Shown here one piece after another: positions 1 through 12,346 of a DNA stretch of 64,000 nucleotides. Source of the stretch: Balanoglossus misakiensis (lineage: Eukaryota > Hemichordata); contig CM082577.2 in assembly GCA_040954595.2 (NCBI GenBank), forward strand, positions 6,262,001-6,326,000, in the 5' to 3' direction. Below the pieces are notes generated by a model, which was given only the letters and a program-made list of their open reading frames with translations, made no database searches and was not told the origin of the DNA. The translations under genes and the position numbers were made by a program. Position 1 is the stretch's first letter; the number at the start of each line of letters is the position of its first letter.

Positions 1-1074
1 TTCCACACGAAAACTCCGCGCCACAAGAGGTTATTCGCAGCTGATCTGTTCACGACATCGGTGGACATGCCCTGGAGGTATAATTTCATCATGGTGTCCG
101 CGTGTTACACCATGAGTTGGCTGTTCTTCTCCGTGGTGTACTATCTCATTGCCACCTGGAGGGGGGATTTCCACCACTTGGAGGACGAGGACTGGAAGCC
201 GTGCTTCAGGAACTTTGAGGGTTTCAGCTCCGCCTTCTTGTACTCCATGGAGACGCAGTCCACCATCGGGTACGGCTTCCGCTCGCCCAACGAGAAGTGC
301 CAGGAGGCCGTCATCATGGTGGTGGTGCAGGTCATCTGGGCCAATTTCGTCGAAGCCTTCGTCATCAGCAGTTTCCTTGCCAAAATCTCCCGACCCAAAC
401 TCAGAGCGGGCACGTTGATTTTTAGCGAAAAGGCCATCATCTCAGAACGAGAGGGTCACCTGTGTTTTATCTTGCGCATCGCCGACCTTCGGAGCAGCCC
501 CATTGTGGAGGGCCACGTCAGGCTGCTCTTGGTCAAGCACCACGTCACCGAAGAGGGAGAGGTCCTGCCACTGAAGATGTTCGATCTGGACATCGGTCAC
601 AGCATGGGATTGGACCGAATGTTTCTGGTGTGGCCTTTCTCTATAGTGCACAACATAGACGAGAGAAGCCCGCTCTACACCGTCTCCAAGCAGGTGATGG
701 ACGCCGTCCACTTTGAGATCATCGTCATCTTCGAGGGCATCGTGGAGGCCACGGGCACCACAACGCAGGCTCGCACCTCCTACCTCAGCGACGAAATACT
801 CTGGGGCCATCGCTTCGAGGAAATCTTGCGTTTCGACAGGGACACAGTGGGCATTGACATGGCGCGTTTCCACAAAACGTACACAGTGCCAACTCCAACG
901 TGCAGTGCTAAAGATATGTACGAGATGCGCGGATACAAAAGATACAATCCTCAAAATGGCGATGACGATGATGATGAGGAGATACCTGATGTGCCTCATC
1001 TCAGACGCAAAAGTTATGCTGGGGAGCCTATCTCATGGCACACATCAAGGGTACACATGGAATCTAGAATTTGA
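1..1074 (+). CDS. Inward-rectifier K+ channel Kir-A (Kir2/Kir3-like), 5'-partial
   Basis: Kir channels are plasma-membrane tetramers that pass K+ inward and are opened by PIP2. The frame is open from base 1, so the start codon and roughly 70 N-terminal residues lie outside the window; 357 codons plus stop are present. In-window residues 9-26 are the slide-helix region, M1 is about 28-50, the pore loop has the filter TIGYG at 88-92, and M2 is followed by the cytoplasmic domain. The two extracellular cysteines (Kir2.1 C122/C154) are kept. The M2 rectification residue (Kir2.1 D172) is Glu. Several PIP2-contact positions are changed: R80 to Pro, K188 to Leu, K219 to Ser. The tail has an Asp/Glu run, an RRKS motif (possible PKA site) and ends in ESRI, a class I PDZ ligand. 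The core is GC-rich (about 62%). Family membership is certain; exact subtype is not. Confidence 0.96.
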   Translation, partial: FHTKTPRHKRLFAADLFTTSVDMPWRYNFIMVSACYTMSWLFFSVVYYLIATWRGDFHHLEDEDWKPCFRNFEGFSSAFLYSMETQSTIGYGFRSPNEKCQEAVIMVVVQVIWANFVEAFVISSFLAKISRPKLRAGTLIFSEKAIISEREGHLCFILRIADLRSSPIVEGHVRLLLVKHHVTEEGEVLPLKMFDLDIGHSMGLDRMFLVWPFSIVHNIDERSPLYTVSKQVMDAVHFEIIVIFEGIVEATGTTTQARTSYLSDEILWGHRFEEILRFDRDTVGIDMARFHKTYTVPTPTCSAKDMYEMRGYKRYNPQNGDDDDDEEIPDVPHLRRKSYAGEPISWHTSRVHMESRI

Positions 1075-1092
1075 CAATTTATTAATGATAAG

Positions 1093-1098
1093 GTGAGT
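1093..1098 (+). other. Candidate splice donor just after the Kir-A stop
   Basis: AAG|GTGAGT is a near-perfect donor, with the exon ending at 1092, 18 nt after the stop codon. It suggests a 3'UTR intron; no acceptor was assigned. All four Kir genes in the window show the same arrangement. Confidence 0.45.
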
Positions 1099-2282
1099 TG
1101 AACCTGATGTTTATCATTTATCCAAACATTACTCAAAGCTTCTCAGCCAATATGGTTGATCTTCCTTAAGGTCCACAGTAAGTATTAAATCTATAAAACA
1201 GTAAACGCATACAATTACATGTCAGACTAACAACTAACATCAAAAATCTAACGTGGATAAAAAAAATAACAGGGAAATACACAACAACACTTATAGCAAC
1301 AAATTAAACCACACAGCACTGAACACTTAACTATATGTAAATTTTCAAGAAAGTACTTACGGTATGGTCAGTTGCATGAGTTGACATAGTTTCTTCATCT
1401 AAAGATGTAAAGAAAACACTATGTCACCATGCTTGATTTTTTTGTAATAGAGCATGAAGATATTTTTACCGTAAAAACCATAGCATGGATGGGGGAGTAC
1501 AAGAAAAGTGCTGATTCAGCACTTTACCATATCCCCAAGTTAGACCCTCTGACTAAAAACAAACACTATAAAAGTATATGTGAAATTTTCCAGGAATAAT
1601 TATAGTATTTCATTATTCAGAGTTTAACTTAGCATTGCCAAACTTTCTGACAATGCAGGATGCTATAATAATATAGCCAAATTCAGTAAAGAAAGGCCAT
1701 ATTTAGTATAATCACACAAAGAATTTGGATTTTTAAGATTTAATAGTTACTCTTTCAATTTGTGATTCCCTGTTTTTATACATATAAAAAAAATTAGAGA
1801 ACAAAGTTTTGCTTATTTTTGATTTAGGTTATTTCAGGTCAAACATCGGTCAATGAATGCTCTGCTATCTGAGCTAGGGCATACTACTTTGTTTTAAAAT
1901 GTTTATTGATACATGTACAATGTATCCCAGAATTTAACCATAGACAGTCTATGATTTAACAAGATGAAGAAAGAATTCTTCATATCTGTCTTAATCTCTA
2001 ATCATGATGGAATAAATCAACTAGACTGCAGCAAAAATGTCTTTTGGAAAGAACAAACTATGAGCACAAGTTGATTCTCAAATGTTGTATAAATGAACAG
2101 GTGATTTTACATGCAGAGAGATCATATGCAAGAGACGGGGAGCAATAAAATATTACATGGGACTGCAAGATAAGGGTAGTGTAGAGAGAATATACTTGAT
2201 TGAGGAATATATGGTGTCATGAGATGTGTTTGTAAACATGATTACATCACTGTAAACAAAAGTGTGACACCAAGTACAAGAG

Positions 2283-2321
2283 ACCACTAGGTGGTTCTAT
2301 CATAGACCCACTAGGGTCTAT
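2283..2321. repeat. Two adjacent short hairpins
   Basis: ACCAC-TAG-GTGGT (about 2283-2296) is followed by ATAGACCC-ACTA-GGGTCTAT (2302-2321), a perfect 8-bp stem with a 4-nt loop. No gene context; function unknown. Confidence 0.5.
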
Positions 2322-3318
2322 AGTTCTATTTATACTTCAAAGGGAAATCCCAGCAAGTGGTACTCCAATGATATGCCCAGTCTGATATGCCAACAATGAA
2401 GGAACAAATCTGTAATTCAGTTGGCAATTTTCTGGGCAGTGTTTTAATTATAGAAGCGCCAAACAGCCAAATTTGAACAAACAAAGAATAAGGCAATGCA
2501 ATTTACAGTCGACCAAACCAGGTAGAGTAACAACATTAAAAATTGATGAAGTGTGTCAACACAAGAAAGTTATACCCATGTTTGTCTCATATTGCCTCAC
2601 TTCAGAGACTCCCACACTGCTCGTTTTTCAAAAATTAAAAACTTTTAATACTGGTCAGGGCATAAAATCCCTTGAGAAAAAGACGCATTAAAGGAAATTA
2701 GTTTCAAATTGTCCAATCTTGGTTTACCATTATGCAAGTCGGTCGCTTGTCTGGCATCATGAATTATTAAGTAAGCTTCCTCACAGTAAGCTAATTTATG
2801 CATATTGGATTAGTGGCTGGGACAAAAAACAAACGCCACCCCAGGAATGCTGTAACCTAGCAACTGATGATGTCAATACTTACCTCTCTTTTCTCAGCCA
2901 ATCAAAAGCCTGTCTGCAGTGGCTACTATGTCAGATACCATTTTGGTCTTTTGGCACTGGTCCCATTTTAATTTTAAACTAGTCTGCGCTGGATTTTTTC
3001 TTGTCTGACACACCTGTAGAGATATAGTGAAAAAAAAAACAGAATTTGTTTGGTGATTTCCAGGTAGTTTCCTTAAGAGTTTTAATACTTGCCATTTCCA
3101 GAAGATCAAAATAAATTCTCTGGTCTTGTCATTCGCATTTGAAAATTCAGAAATAAGAAATCAATATTAACAGCCATCAGGTTCCACTTTCTAATGAAAC
3201 AAGTTATGCGTACCACTACAGTCACAGACAACAATGTATAACAATTACAGATTTGAACAAATTACAATATGACCAATATCACTCTCCCTGTAACTTTAAT
3301 CTTGTTTACCTCAGTTAT

Positions 3319-3356
3319 TCAACAACAATAACAACAACAACAACAACAACAACAAA
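3319..3356. repeat. CAA trinucleotide microsatellite
   Basis: About twelve AAC/CAA units with one AAT interruption. A short ATT run follows at about 3427-3441. Confidence 0.9.
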
Positions 3357-4221
3357 CTTATATTTATTTCTTTTTGTTCCACAGGCTGGTGATGCTGTAA
3401 ATATATACATTAGATTGGACCGACCCTATTATTATTATTACTTGTACAGTGTGTGTAAATAGGAATCACTCAAAGTAATTTAGCAATCAAAACCTTCTTT
3501 ATAGCGGCACTTTTATACATTATGGAAGTCTTAATACTGTAAGAAAATGCATCAAAATGAGATGCAACCAAAAAAATTAGGAGAATTTGACAATACATCT
3601 TTTTGGCCGAGGACACACAGAACTGACTGGCAGACAGGAACAAGTATAATCTGGACGCACTTATCAACCAGAAACAGAAGGAAAAAACGATACGTGTCAC
3701 ACCCACCTCAGTCTGAAATAAGCATCTGAACCTACTGCGATTAACAGGAAGATTTAGAAATTCCACTCACCATGAAGCCAGCCCAGGAAGGACAGTTTAG
3801 GACTAAATTATCACACATGCTCACGCGCACACACAATAGGAAGTTGATACATCAACATTGAATCTGCTTTGTACATGGAATGATGCATCTGGACACTGAT
3901 CAGGCTGGGGACATTTGTGTTGTGAGTTCATGAAGTTGGCTGGCGTCAATTCTGCAATGAGAACAAGAAGGAAGAAATCATTTCAGAGGGTACTGCATTG
4001 GAAATGGAGTGGTAAGTACAGCATTTGTTTCCTTCAAATTTAGAACAAAACAAACTAAACATCATCATCACAGCAGTTCAACTGTTAAATGAACACTCAT
4101 CCAAATAGTCATATCCTAACTTTGACACCATGTTTGCAAATTTCTACTATTCTAAACTTCTACTATTGTCATTTTCACGAAATTTCACACAAAGCTCAGT
4201 CCAGTAAATATAAATTCATTG

Positions 4222-4390
4222 GTCGAATTAAATATAGGGGTCACCTCGCTCTATTTTGAGATAAACTGCGTTAAAAATTTTGCCCATTGTTAAAAAATGC
4301 GAGTCAGCAATTTTCTTCTATTATCGACTAAATTCATGGCTCTGTATTTCAAAAACAAGCGCTGTGACCCCTATATTTTATTACGCATTC
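4222..4390. mobile_element. MITE-like foldback element
   Basis: A perfect 15-bp inverted repeat (4230-4244 and 4364-4378, core ATAGGGGTCAC) sits inside a longer imperfect pair of arms of about 38 bp. The arms enclose about 120 bp with no open frame. This is the shape of a small non-autonomous DNA transposon. I could not define a clear target-site duplication, so the ends are approximate and the superfamily is unknown. Confidence 0.45.
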
Positions 4391-7300
4391 ATCAGATTTA
4401 ATTATCAATGAAACAAAGATAAACAGCCCATACAAATTGACTTATTAATCTGCTCATTGAGTGTAAACTTTGTTGAAAGGATAATGGCTAATTAACTTGT
4501 CTGACGTTTGCGGAAGATAATTCACATGATTGATCTGTTATGGAAGATGACATTAACCCAATGCACTTGTATTGATCTGGCGAGTTTGATGACGGTGGAG
4601 GTATACTTCGGGTTGTTTAGTTTTTGCGTCATTCATAACATTACATGCACACAGACTTCTTAACAACTGGTTCACAATCAATACATGTTCATTTAGAAAG
4701 TACACAAAACGATAAAAGCTTTGATGTAATAGCTCAATCAGTTCAAACACTGCACCTTATGGATATATAACCGGCACATTACTCAAACTATTGTCGTTAT
4801 TTTCCCCAAAAAATCCCAGTGAGATTAAATTAATGAAATTAACGCTTTTGATTTCCATACAGATTAAATCATTGCCCAATGTTAGACATCACAGTAGCCA
4901 TTTTTATTCTAAATTAGACACCGACACACATTGATACGATCAACTGAATTTTTTCCTGCCGTCTGGAGATTTTTCTGCAATAGGAAAAAGCCTTTTGTTA
5001 CTTTGTTCTCAATGGCAATTGAAATTGAATTGCGGGTGAAAGGGCAAAATAACATTTACATGGACTTCATTTTGAGGAGTCTGGTTGTAGGATATTCAAT
5101 TGCATTGTGGGTGAAAAAGTAAATAGTTCAATGTTATAAAAGTGCAGAAATCTGAACTATTAGGAGAACTCATAGTACTCATTATGTAGCAAACATTAAT
5201 ATCATCATTCAAAATGCCAAAGGTAAAAATTTGTGTCTGCAGATGATATGAAAGCACTGTAATCTCCTGTGAGGTAAAATCTGAACTTTTATAACTCTGT
5301 CATATCAGAAAACCAATGCTATCTCTGACAATACGCAAATAATTGTACAGTGGTGAGTGATTTCTTAGGTGATTCTTGGTAATAAAACAGTCAGTAATCA
5401 ATGTTGTTGATTTTTGCGATGTAAAGTTTAACAAAGTCTTTAATATGCAAGAAAGTAACAGAATTGACAAAAAGAAAACTGTTATAATGACTGTTGACAT
5501 CAGAAGTAAAACAAGCTAAGCACTGACAAATGCTTAGATAAACTACTATGGTTCAAGTTTTTCAGGATTCTGTAGACACTATTGTGTGCAATGTGGTATT
5601 TATATGTCACAAACAACTGCAATTGCAGTGAATTGCCTCCAGAGTGCAAATATTAAGTTTAACTGATGATTAACATGTGCTTGTTTTCAAAACTGTCACT
5701 GGTTTCATTTAACATATCCTATCCAACCTCCTTAGAACACTATCAAATGCAACCTTGTAATATATTGCAGTATCATTTTGAATCATTCTGTCCCTTTACG
5801 ACCTTCCACTGTGCAAAGCCTTGGTGCTGAAAACTGCACTATAGGCCCTTTGGCCAGCTCAGTGGCAGGCAATTAATAGAACCTCGCTCAGTCATGGGGA
5901 CAACAGGCTTAGTGTCAAGTGAAAACATTTTATTTGCACAGAAATGGTCAGGCAAATTTGCTAAGGTAAACAGCACCCAGTCTGTAACTCTTTTCATTGG
6001 CCGTTTCTGTGTGCTCGCTCAACCTGGACAATGTTCAGTGGCTTGAGGTGATCTCCTTCAACTGCTACCCTTACTGTCAATCCGTCAAAGCTGCAGACAA
6101 CGGAGGTGGTGGATAATTCTCTCTCAACTTCTAGCAAAGCAAAACGCTGCTGTTAATATATACACACTGAATGACCAATCACTCACTGATCCATGCTTGC
6201 TTACATGTGAGTATCTAAAACTTTTTACTTGACTTTTCCCTATGGAGAGAGTGCAGTGCTATGGCCAGAACTTTAGTTTTAACTCTTTCAGCAAAAGACA
6301 GTGGTTCAGTCCTGCTGTATTCATTGGTGTGGTTGGATCCTTACACAGGAAAATGGGGGAGAAAGCATAGAATACCTCAGATTAACGCATGCAAGAACAC
6401 AGCCTAGCTTTTCTTCTAGTGAACATTCAACACAAGCAAGGAAAACACTAGGTTACTGGCACAGATATATTTTCAAATTTAGGCTACCTGAGTACTGTAA
6501 CTTAACCCCACCAGGTACTGGAATTGACACAAATTACAACCGGCAACTATATAAATACGGCATCTGCTGGACTTAAATTTGATATGCCATGGTAACTTTA
6601 TACCCATGTATGCTAGAAAGTTGGAAATTCTGTTCGTAATGTGTATAAAGTGCACCAATTCATTCAACCGTTTTCAAGCCAAGGGGTTTTTAAATCTCCA
6701 GTCTGGTCAGTCGAGTTGAGTCAGTTGATTGTTCTTAAATTGGAAGACTGGCAGGCACAGGAAAGTGCAGCAACTACCTGTAATCTCTGTTCCGTACAAA
6801 TAACTATATGTGCCACGGACACACTACCTAGTAGACATGCATCTGAGATATAACAAGATTTCCTTGGTAACGCGTATTTGACTGGGGGAATGTCAAGGCA
6901 ATCTGATTGTGGCAAACTACTGTTACAGCTCGAATTTCCATCAAGTGCCATTCTGACTAAAATTGCGCAGCGTCCCTCTAAGCCAAAATGACATCCAAGT
7001 TGGTTGCCTGAAGACGTACAATGTGCATCTAAGGTTACAAAGACTGACGGTCTCCCTAGTTACATCCGTCTTGTAACAGGAATGTCAACTGAATTGTACC
7101 GTGCTAAAATATTACTACGCTAACAGGTAGAACGATAAAAGGACAATTTGAAGCAAAAGTGTATATCCTTTTACGTCAACATGAACAATTATTTCTGCAA
7201 TTAACAAATTCTGCACCGGTGGCCTGAAAGAACAACTTAGAATGTGCAATGTGGCACTACCATGTAGACTTTTATAAAAAGTTTGTTTATTCAGGTTCAT

Positions 7301-10300
7301 TAACTTTTGTCTGGTCATTCATGAAGTGCTTGTGAAAAAACCTAGTTAAGGCATATGGTCATGAATGTCTGATTAGTATGCAATATGTGCAACAGGTGGT
7401 TGCCATGGTTTTTCAACTGCAGGCACTGATGTCGAATATTTAGTTAGCATTCAACAGGTGGTTTCATAAAGTAAATCATGATCAAAATTGTAAAATTTTC
7501 AATTTGTATGGTGGCCTTCTGAAGCAGATAGGCAACTCATTCTTTTATCTTATATCGGCTCTGATGTATTGAGATAATGATACTGCCCTCTACAGTCTGA
7601 TCGTGTGTAAAGCAATCAGTATGTGAAAAGTTATCCATAATTTTTATCAACCAGTTCAGTTTGTTTGGCATGGAAGTTGTCACTTCTAGCAGTTTTAAAG
7701 CCTATTATATCCAGATATTTGCATTTCAGTTTTGTTCAACTCCTGATAAAGTGGCCCACAAGGGTATGCTTAGATCGTTTTGTTACGTCGCCTGGAGTAC
7801 CACATTATTTTTCTAAATCTCCCTTTGAACCCTCAAGTTACTGGTTTGCTAACGGTATACTGCAAGTGTTCAGACCAAATCGCAACCAGTGTACAATTGC
7901 CACGGGATAGGTTTTGGACAAAGGAACGAATCTGAAAGACAAATCCTCAACTCTTAAGTATATTTGAAAAGTGCTTTGTTGATATCAACAAGGCCAACCA
8001 AACTGTAAACACCTGGCAAACTGTATATCAATGCAATATCCGTTTATGAGCCTGCGGTACAGAGACTGTTACTGAAGTCTTCTGGTGCAATTTCATTCAT
8101 TCCAATTCAGTGATTTCCAGAAGCACTGACAGTTATCTAAACAATGAAGTAAAATGAAAATTAACATATCATTCATTGCATAGTAAAACTACAACACCTG
8201 AGCTTTTGATATTCATCGAACACAAGATAAAGATTTGATGTTGTTATTAGTACGTGAAATTTATCTTGAAAGGGATAATCAGTAACAGCACCAAAGACAC
8301 TATTGTCTTTTGTCGTTTTACTTTAACATATGCTTGCTTAGAGTCTAGTAAACACTTTCCTTGTTCCCAGTAATCCTGCAAAAATCAACAAACTCAACTC
8401 GCACTTAGGAAATCAATAGGAGTAACTGTTTGAGTAGGAATCCCACAAACAGCACCAGGGCAAAAACAAGTCAATGGCCTTCAACAGGTCATACCCTTCC
8501 TACCTGCTCTTAAAGTGAATATGTTGTACATAAAAAATGAAGTTTGTTATGTATGTGTGTATCAGAGGATCAAGGGCAATAAAAAGATAATATATGGGCA
8601 AGTGTATTCAAACTCTATGACGAGACAAGTTAACTGCGCAAGTACATATTTTGTCTAGTGGGTCGGGGTCATGCATCAACTGACCTTCTCAACACACCAG
8701 TGAGTTAGAACAAGTTACCTTCATGTTCTTTATATATCAAGGCATTTACTTGGAGTCTCCAAGGATTGTAAACTCTCATTAATTTTACAGCCCTATCACA
8801 GCGATTTGCAGCCTATTCTCATTGACACTTTGCTAAGTTGTTGACACATTCCTGATCCATTTATAGTCAAAAGCTCACTTCTACTTTTAATTGAGTTAGC
8901 AAGTACACTCCACTTTTGAAAGCCTTCAGGAGTATCCCCAAGTGACCGTTTGAAATATACCGGTAATGACAGATATAAAACTTTCATTAACTTTCAAACT
9001 TTCTACGGGAGTTGGGCAGTTTCCGCTAAATGATAAATTATTAGCACGGACATTTCTCATATACTCTTCAAGAAAAAACTTACTTCAAGTTGAACACATG
9101 TACTGGTATGGTATTGCTTTCTTTCCAAAATAAAGTCAAGGGAATAAATATAATCATCAAGATATCTTGGTCCCCAATTGTTTGAGAGTTAAGCTTCAAA
9201 ACAATGTATTTGCTATTAATGTATGCACCATTGTAATGCAGGTTATTCTGGCCATCGCAGTGTTCAGATATGCAACTTCAATTGTGGTATATTTGCAGAT
9301 TAGCAATGTCAACCATGGACAGCAGAGTTATACTTATAGTACTGGTAATTTAAACTGTAAATTTCACCGAGAGGTTCGGAGACAATATTTGTGGCCAACA
9401 CCAATTCTTTTGGGACTATGGGTTACATATATATCTCTCCGGCTATTTTCAAAAGACATGCCCTGAGAAGGGGGCAGGGGCAAGCCTGAATACTGAGTGT
9501 CACTGAGAACAACTTTATCGATGGGTGAGGTTGGTGCCAACAAAGACTCACATCTATACTGTCTGCCGTGCCATTAAACAGGGAAGTGGGGTGGTCTTGG
9601 GAGGGGTTAAGTGAACATGATCAAAGAACATTCCCTTTCAAATGATGATTTCCTTTTGGTTTCTTCACCTCCAATTTGACATAATACCTCTGGGGTGATC
9701 TTCAAGTGAAATTGGAACCCAGCCACGCACTCGTACCGATTGGTTTGTCAGTCCAAAAGCTTATACATACACACACAAGAAGAAAAGGTGTATCCATAAT
9801 AAATCATGACAGTCTTTCCTACTGAAAAATCTCAGTGAAACGTTGGTCCCGGTATTTGCTAAAAGTTGTTTGTGGCACCATCGTTATTGACAAAGGCCTA
9901 CATTATTTGTAAGGGTTACGGAGAGTTACGCATTCATGAAAGTCAGCGACAAAATTCTTTCGTTGAAAGTGCATTTTACCCGGGTCACGGTATCAATGGG
10001 ATACTTCATAAACATTGCATGCACCATACCTGCTCGGATGGGAGCTTTCTGTTAAGTATACCAACTATGCATACTTGTCGCTGCAAAGTCGTCGGTCACA
10101 TTGTTTGATAAAGTTTGTTTAAATGCATGAAGTGTCATTGATAATGATATATTCATATACAATGTAATGATTTCACCATCCTCATCAGCAGGATATCTAC
10201 TTGAATTTGAAAATGACTAAATTCCTGAAAACTTACCATTTTATATTTATTTGATCAGGCACCTTAAACATTAGAAAATTGGATCTGCTGTTTGGACTAG

Positions 10301-10309
10301 CAGGTGTTG

Positions 10310-10380
10310 TTACATATGGCACACAGACTGTTTAGTTGGCAGGCAGCAGTCATGGTTGACTGCTACCATATGTAATGAGC
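10310..10380. repeat. Inverted repeat with nested hairpin
   Basis: TTACATATGG-type arms at about 10310-10320 and 10368-10377 enclose a perfect AGCAGTCA-TGGT-TGACTGCT hairpin. Possibly a small foldback remnant. Confidence 0.4.
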
Positions 10381-11023
10381 GAGGTCTGACCGCAGTCAGT
10401 GTATTCACCTATTGACAAGTTTTTACTGTAAACTATCTGAAGAAGGCCGTCCTGAACTTCAGGATTCAATGCACTGCATTTAAATTACTCTAGTAACAGA
10501 TGTCACGGTTATAACTTAAACACATGAATCGGACACTTTAAATGCAGGTGTGCTGGCTTGGACTGCAATGTTGATGTTACGTACAGGGCACCCAGTCGAA
10601 AACTTTCAGACATTGCAGACGCATTCCTTTGTACTTTTCTGTGTGGGACGTACGTTCCATTGATATGCACATTGACTCTGTATAAAAACAAAGTTGGTTC
10701 TTGGGGAAGTTGGGTCTTGCAGAGATTCCAAGGGTAACCAGAGAACATTCTGGTTGTGGGAATGTGCGGAGACGTTTTCACTGTGAGTGTGATCATCCAC
10801 GTGATATCAAAAGCTATTGCTCAAAAGAGAATTAAATCCAGTTCTATTAACTTTTACCATTGCTTTCATATGCTAATTCCATCTGAACCCCTATTCTTTG
10901 TTGGTAGGACATTAAGTTACGACAGTGTGTATTGAACCAACCAACTTCAAGAACTTGTAATCCGTTAGGAGACTTAACCAAGGTTAGAAGCCCGAGTCTG
11001 ATCTGCGGTTGACCACTGCCAAG

Positions 11024-12316
11024 ATGTTGCGTTACAACAGGGCAGACAGTCGGCTGGGGAAGAGCAGTGAATTCCTGATTCAAATGGTGGACCCGACGAC
11101 GGGGAAGAAGAAAATGCGAAGAAGGTTGTTCGAGAAGGGGAGTGGACGCTGCACTCTGATGCACAACTACCAGAACTCGCACAATTTCCGGTTCCTCAGC
11201 GACATTTTCACGACCTTGGTGGACATCAAGTGGCGCTACAACTTGACCGTCTTCACCCTGGCCTACCTGGTCACCTGGGTGATCTTCGGGGTGCTGTGGT
11301 GGCTGATCGCGCTGGAGCACGGCGACCTGTCGCAGGAGAACATCGACAACGCCGACTGGCAGCCCTGCGTCAGCAACGTCCACAGCTTCGTCACGGCGTT
11401 CCTCTTCTCCCTGGAGACGCAGACCACCATCGGGTACGGCTTCCGCTCCATCACCGAGAGGTGCTGGGCCGGCATCCTGGTGGTGGTGGTGCAGTCCGTC
11501 TTCAGCTGCATGATCGACGCCGTCATGATCGGCTGCGTCTTCGCCAAGATCGCCAAGCCCAAGCGGCGGGCGGAGACGCTGGTGTTCAGCAAGCACGCCG
11601 TGATCGGCATGCGGGACCGCCGCCTCTGCCTGATGATCCAGCTGGCGGACATGCGCCACAGCCACCTGTTTGAAGCGCACATACGGGCAAAACTCATAAA
11701 GCACAGAACGACAGAAGAAGGCGAGCTGGTGCGACTGTATCAGTACGACTTGAATATGGGCTACGACCAGGGACTGGATCGCATCTTCCTTGTCTGGCCG
11801 TTAGTACTTGAACACGTCATTGACCAAAACAGTCCACTGTATGACATGTCGGCGGCTGATTTAAAGGAAGCCGATTTTGAAATAATAATCATTTTGGAAG
11901 GCATCGTAGCGTCGACTGGGATGACCACACAGAAACTGACCTCATACCTGCCAGATGAAATAAAGTGGGGTTTTCGATACAGCGATAAAATTATTGGCCT
12001 ACAGGGGGAGACCTTCGCTGCTTATTACAGTCACTTGAACAATACCGAGCCTGTACCGACACCATCTCAAAGTATGAAGGAGATTGACGCCAAGAGAGAG
12101 GAGGAGAGAAATGTCAACGCAAACGATGTACACCACACCAAGGATGGCAAACTACATAGTAAATTACTTAGTAACAGTAAAGCGCCACACCAAACGCCTA
12201 CCACTTTTTCCAAGCAGAACCACACTCCCAAAAAGAACGGCTCTCACACTGTCTTGCACGATGAGATTGACACGGAAGAAACGGACCTGGATGCAACGGA
12301 AACAAAGAAAGACTAG
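11024..12316 (+). CDS. Inward-rectifier K+ channel Kir-B (Kir2/Kir3-like)
   Basis: Single-exon frame of 430 residues, close to the usual 390-450 for Kir2/Kir3. I chose the ATG at 11024 because the frame extends upstream only through a TTG and this ATG has A at -3. The order is a basic N-terminus, slide helix (SDIFTTLVDIKWRY), M1, pore with TIGYG at 135-139, M2 with the rectification Asp (IDAV), then the cytoplasmic domain. The cysteines matching Kir2.1 C122/C154 are present, as are the acidic residues at E224, D255, D259 and E299. Oddities are Leu at the position of Kir2.1 R312, His at K219 and Phe in place of His in the WGHR motif. The long hydrophilic tail ends TETKKD, with no PDZ ligand, unlike its three neighbours. 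About 11220-11690 is 65-68% GC, falling to about 45% in the tail; no intron breaks the frame. Confidence 0.97.
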   Translation: MLRYNRADSRLGKSSEFLIQMVDPTTGKKKMRRRLFEKGSGRCTLMHNYQNSHNFRFLSDIFTTLVDIKWRYNLTVFTLAYLVTWVIFGVLWWLIALEHGDLSQENIDNADWQPCVSNVHSFVTAFLFSLETQTTIGYGFRSITERCWAGILVVVVQSVFSCMIDAVMIGCVFAKIAKPKRRAETLVFSKHAVIGMRDRRLCLMIQLADMRHSHLFEAHIRAKLIKHRTTEEGELVRLYQYDLNMGYDQGLDRIFLVWPLVLEHVIDQNSPLYDMSAADLKEADFEIIIILEGIVASTGMTTQKLTSYLPDEIKWGFRYSDKIIGLQGETFAAYYSHLNNTEPVPTPSQSMKEIDAKREEERNVNANDVHHTKDGKLHSKLLSNSKAPHQTPTTFSKQNHTPKKNGSHTVLHDEIDTEETDLDATETKKD

Positions 12317-12346
12317 AGACCTTGAAAAGCTTCACCATTACACAAA

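Larger units (their letters stand above)
1099..11023. other. Intergenic stretch between Kir-A and Kir-B, no gene recognised
   Basis: About 10 kb of AT-rich sequence. Open frames are short, start mostly at non-ATG codons and match nothing I know. It probably includes Kir-A 3'UTR exons and Kir-B 5' exons that cannot be placed by eye. Listed separately are small hairpins, a CAA microsatellite, a foldback element near 4.23-4.39 kb and an inverted repeat near 10.31-10.38 kb. Confidence 0.6.

Noticed and set aside
442-999. Open frame of 185 codons antisense to Kir-A
   Set aside because: It mirrors the Kir-A frame and shows no independent motif or promoter.
10847-11704. Long open frame on the minus strand opposite Kir-B
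   Set aside because: Shadow of the GC-rich Kir-B coding sequence; the translation is low-complexity and His/Asp/Gln-rich with no family motif.
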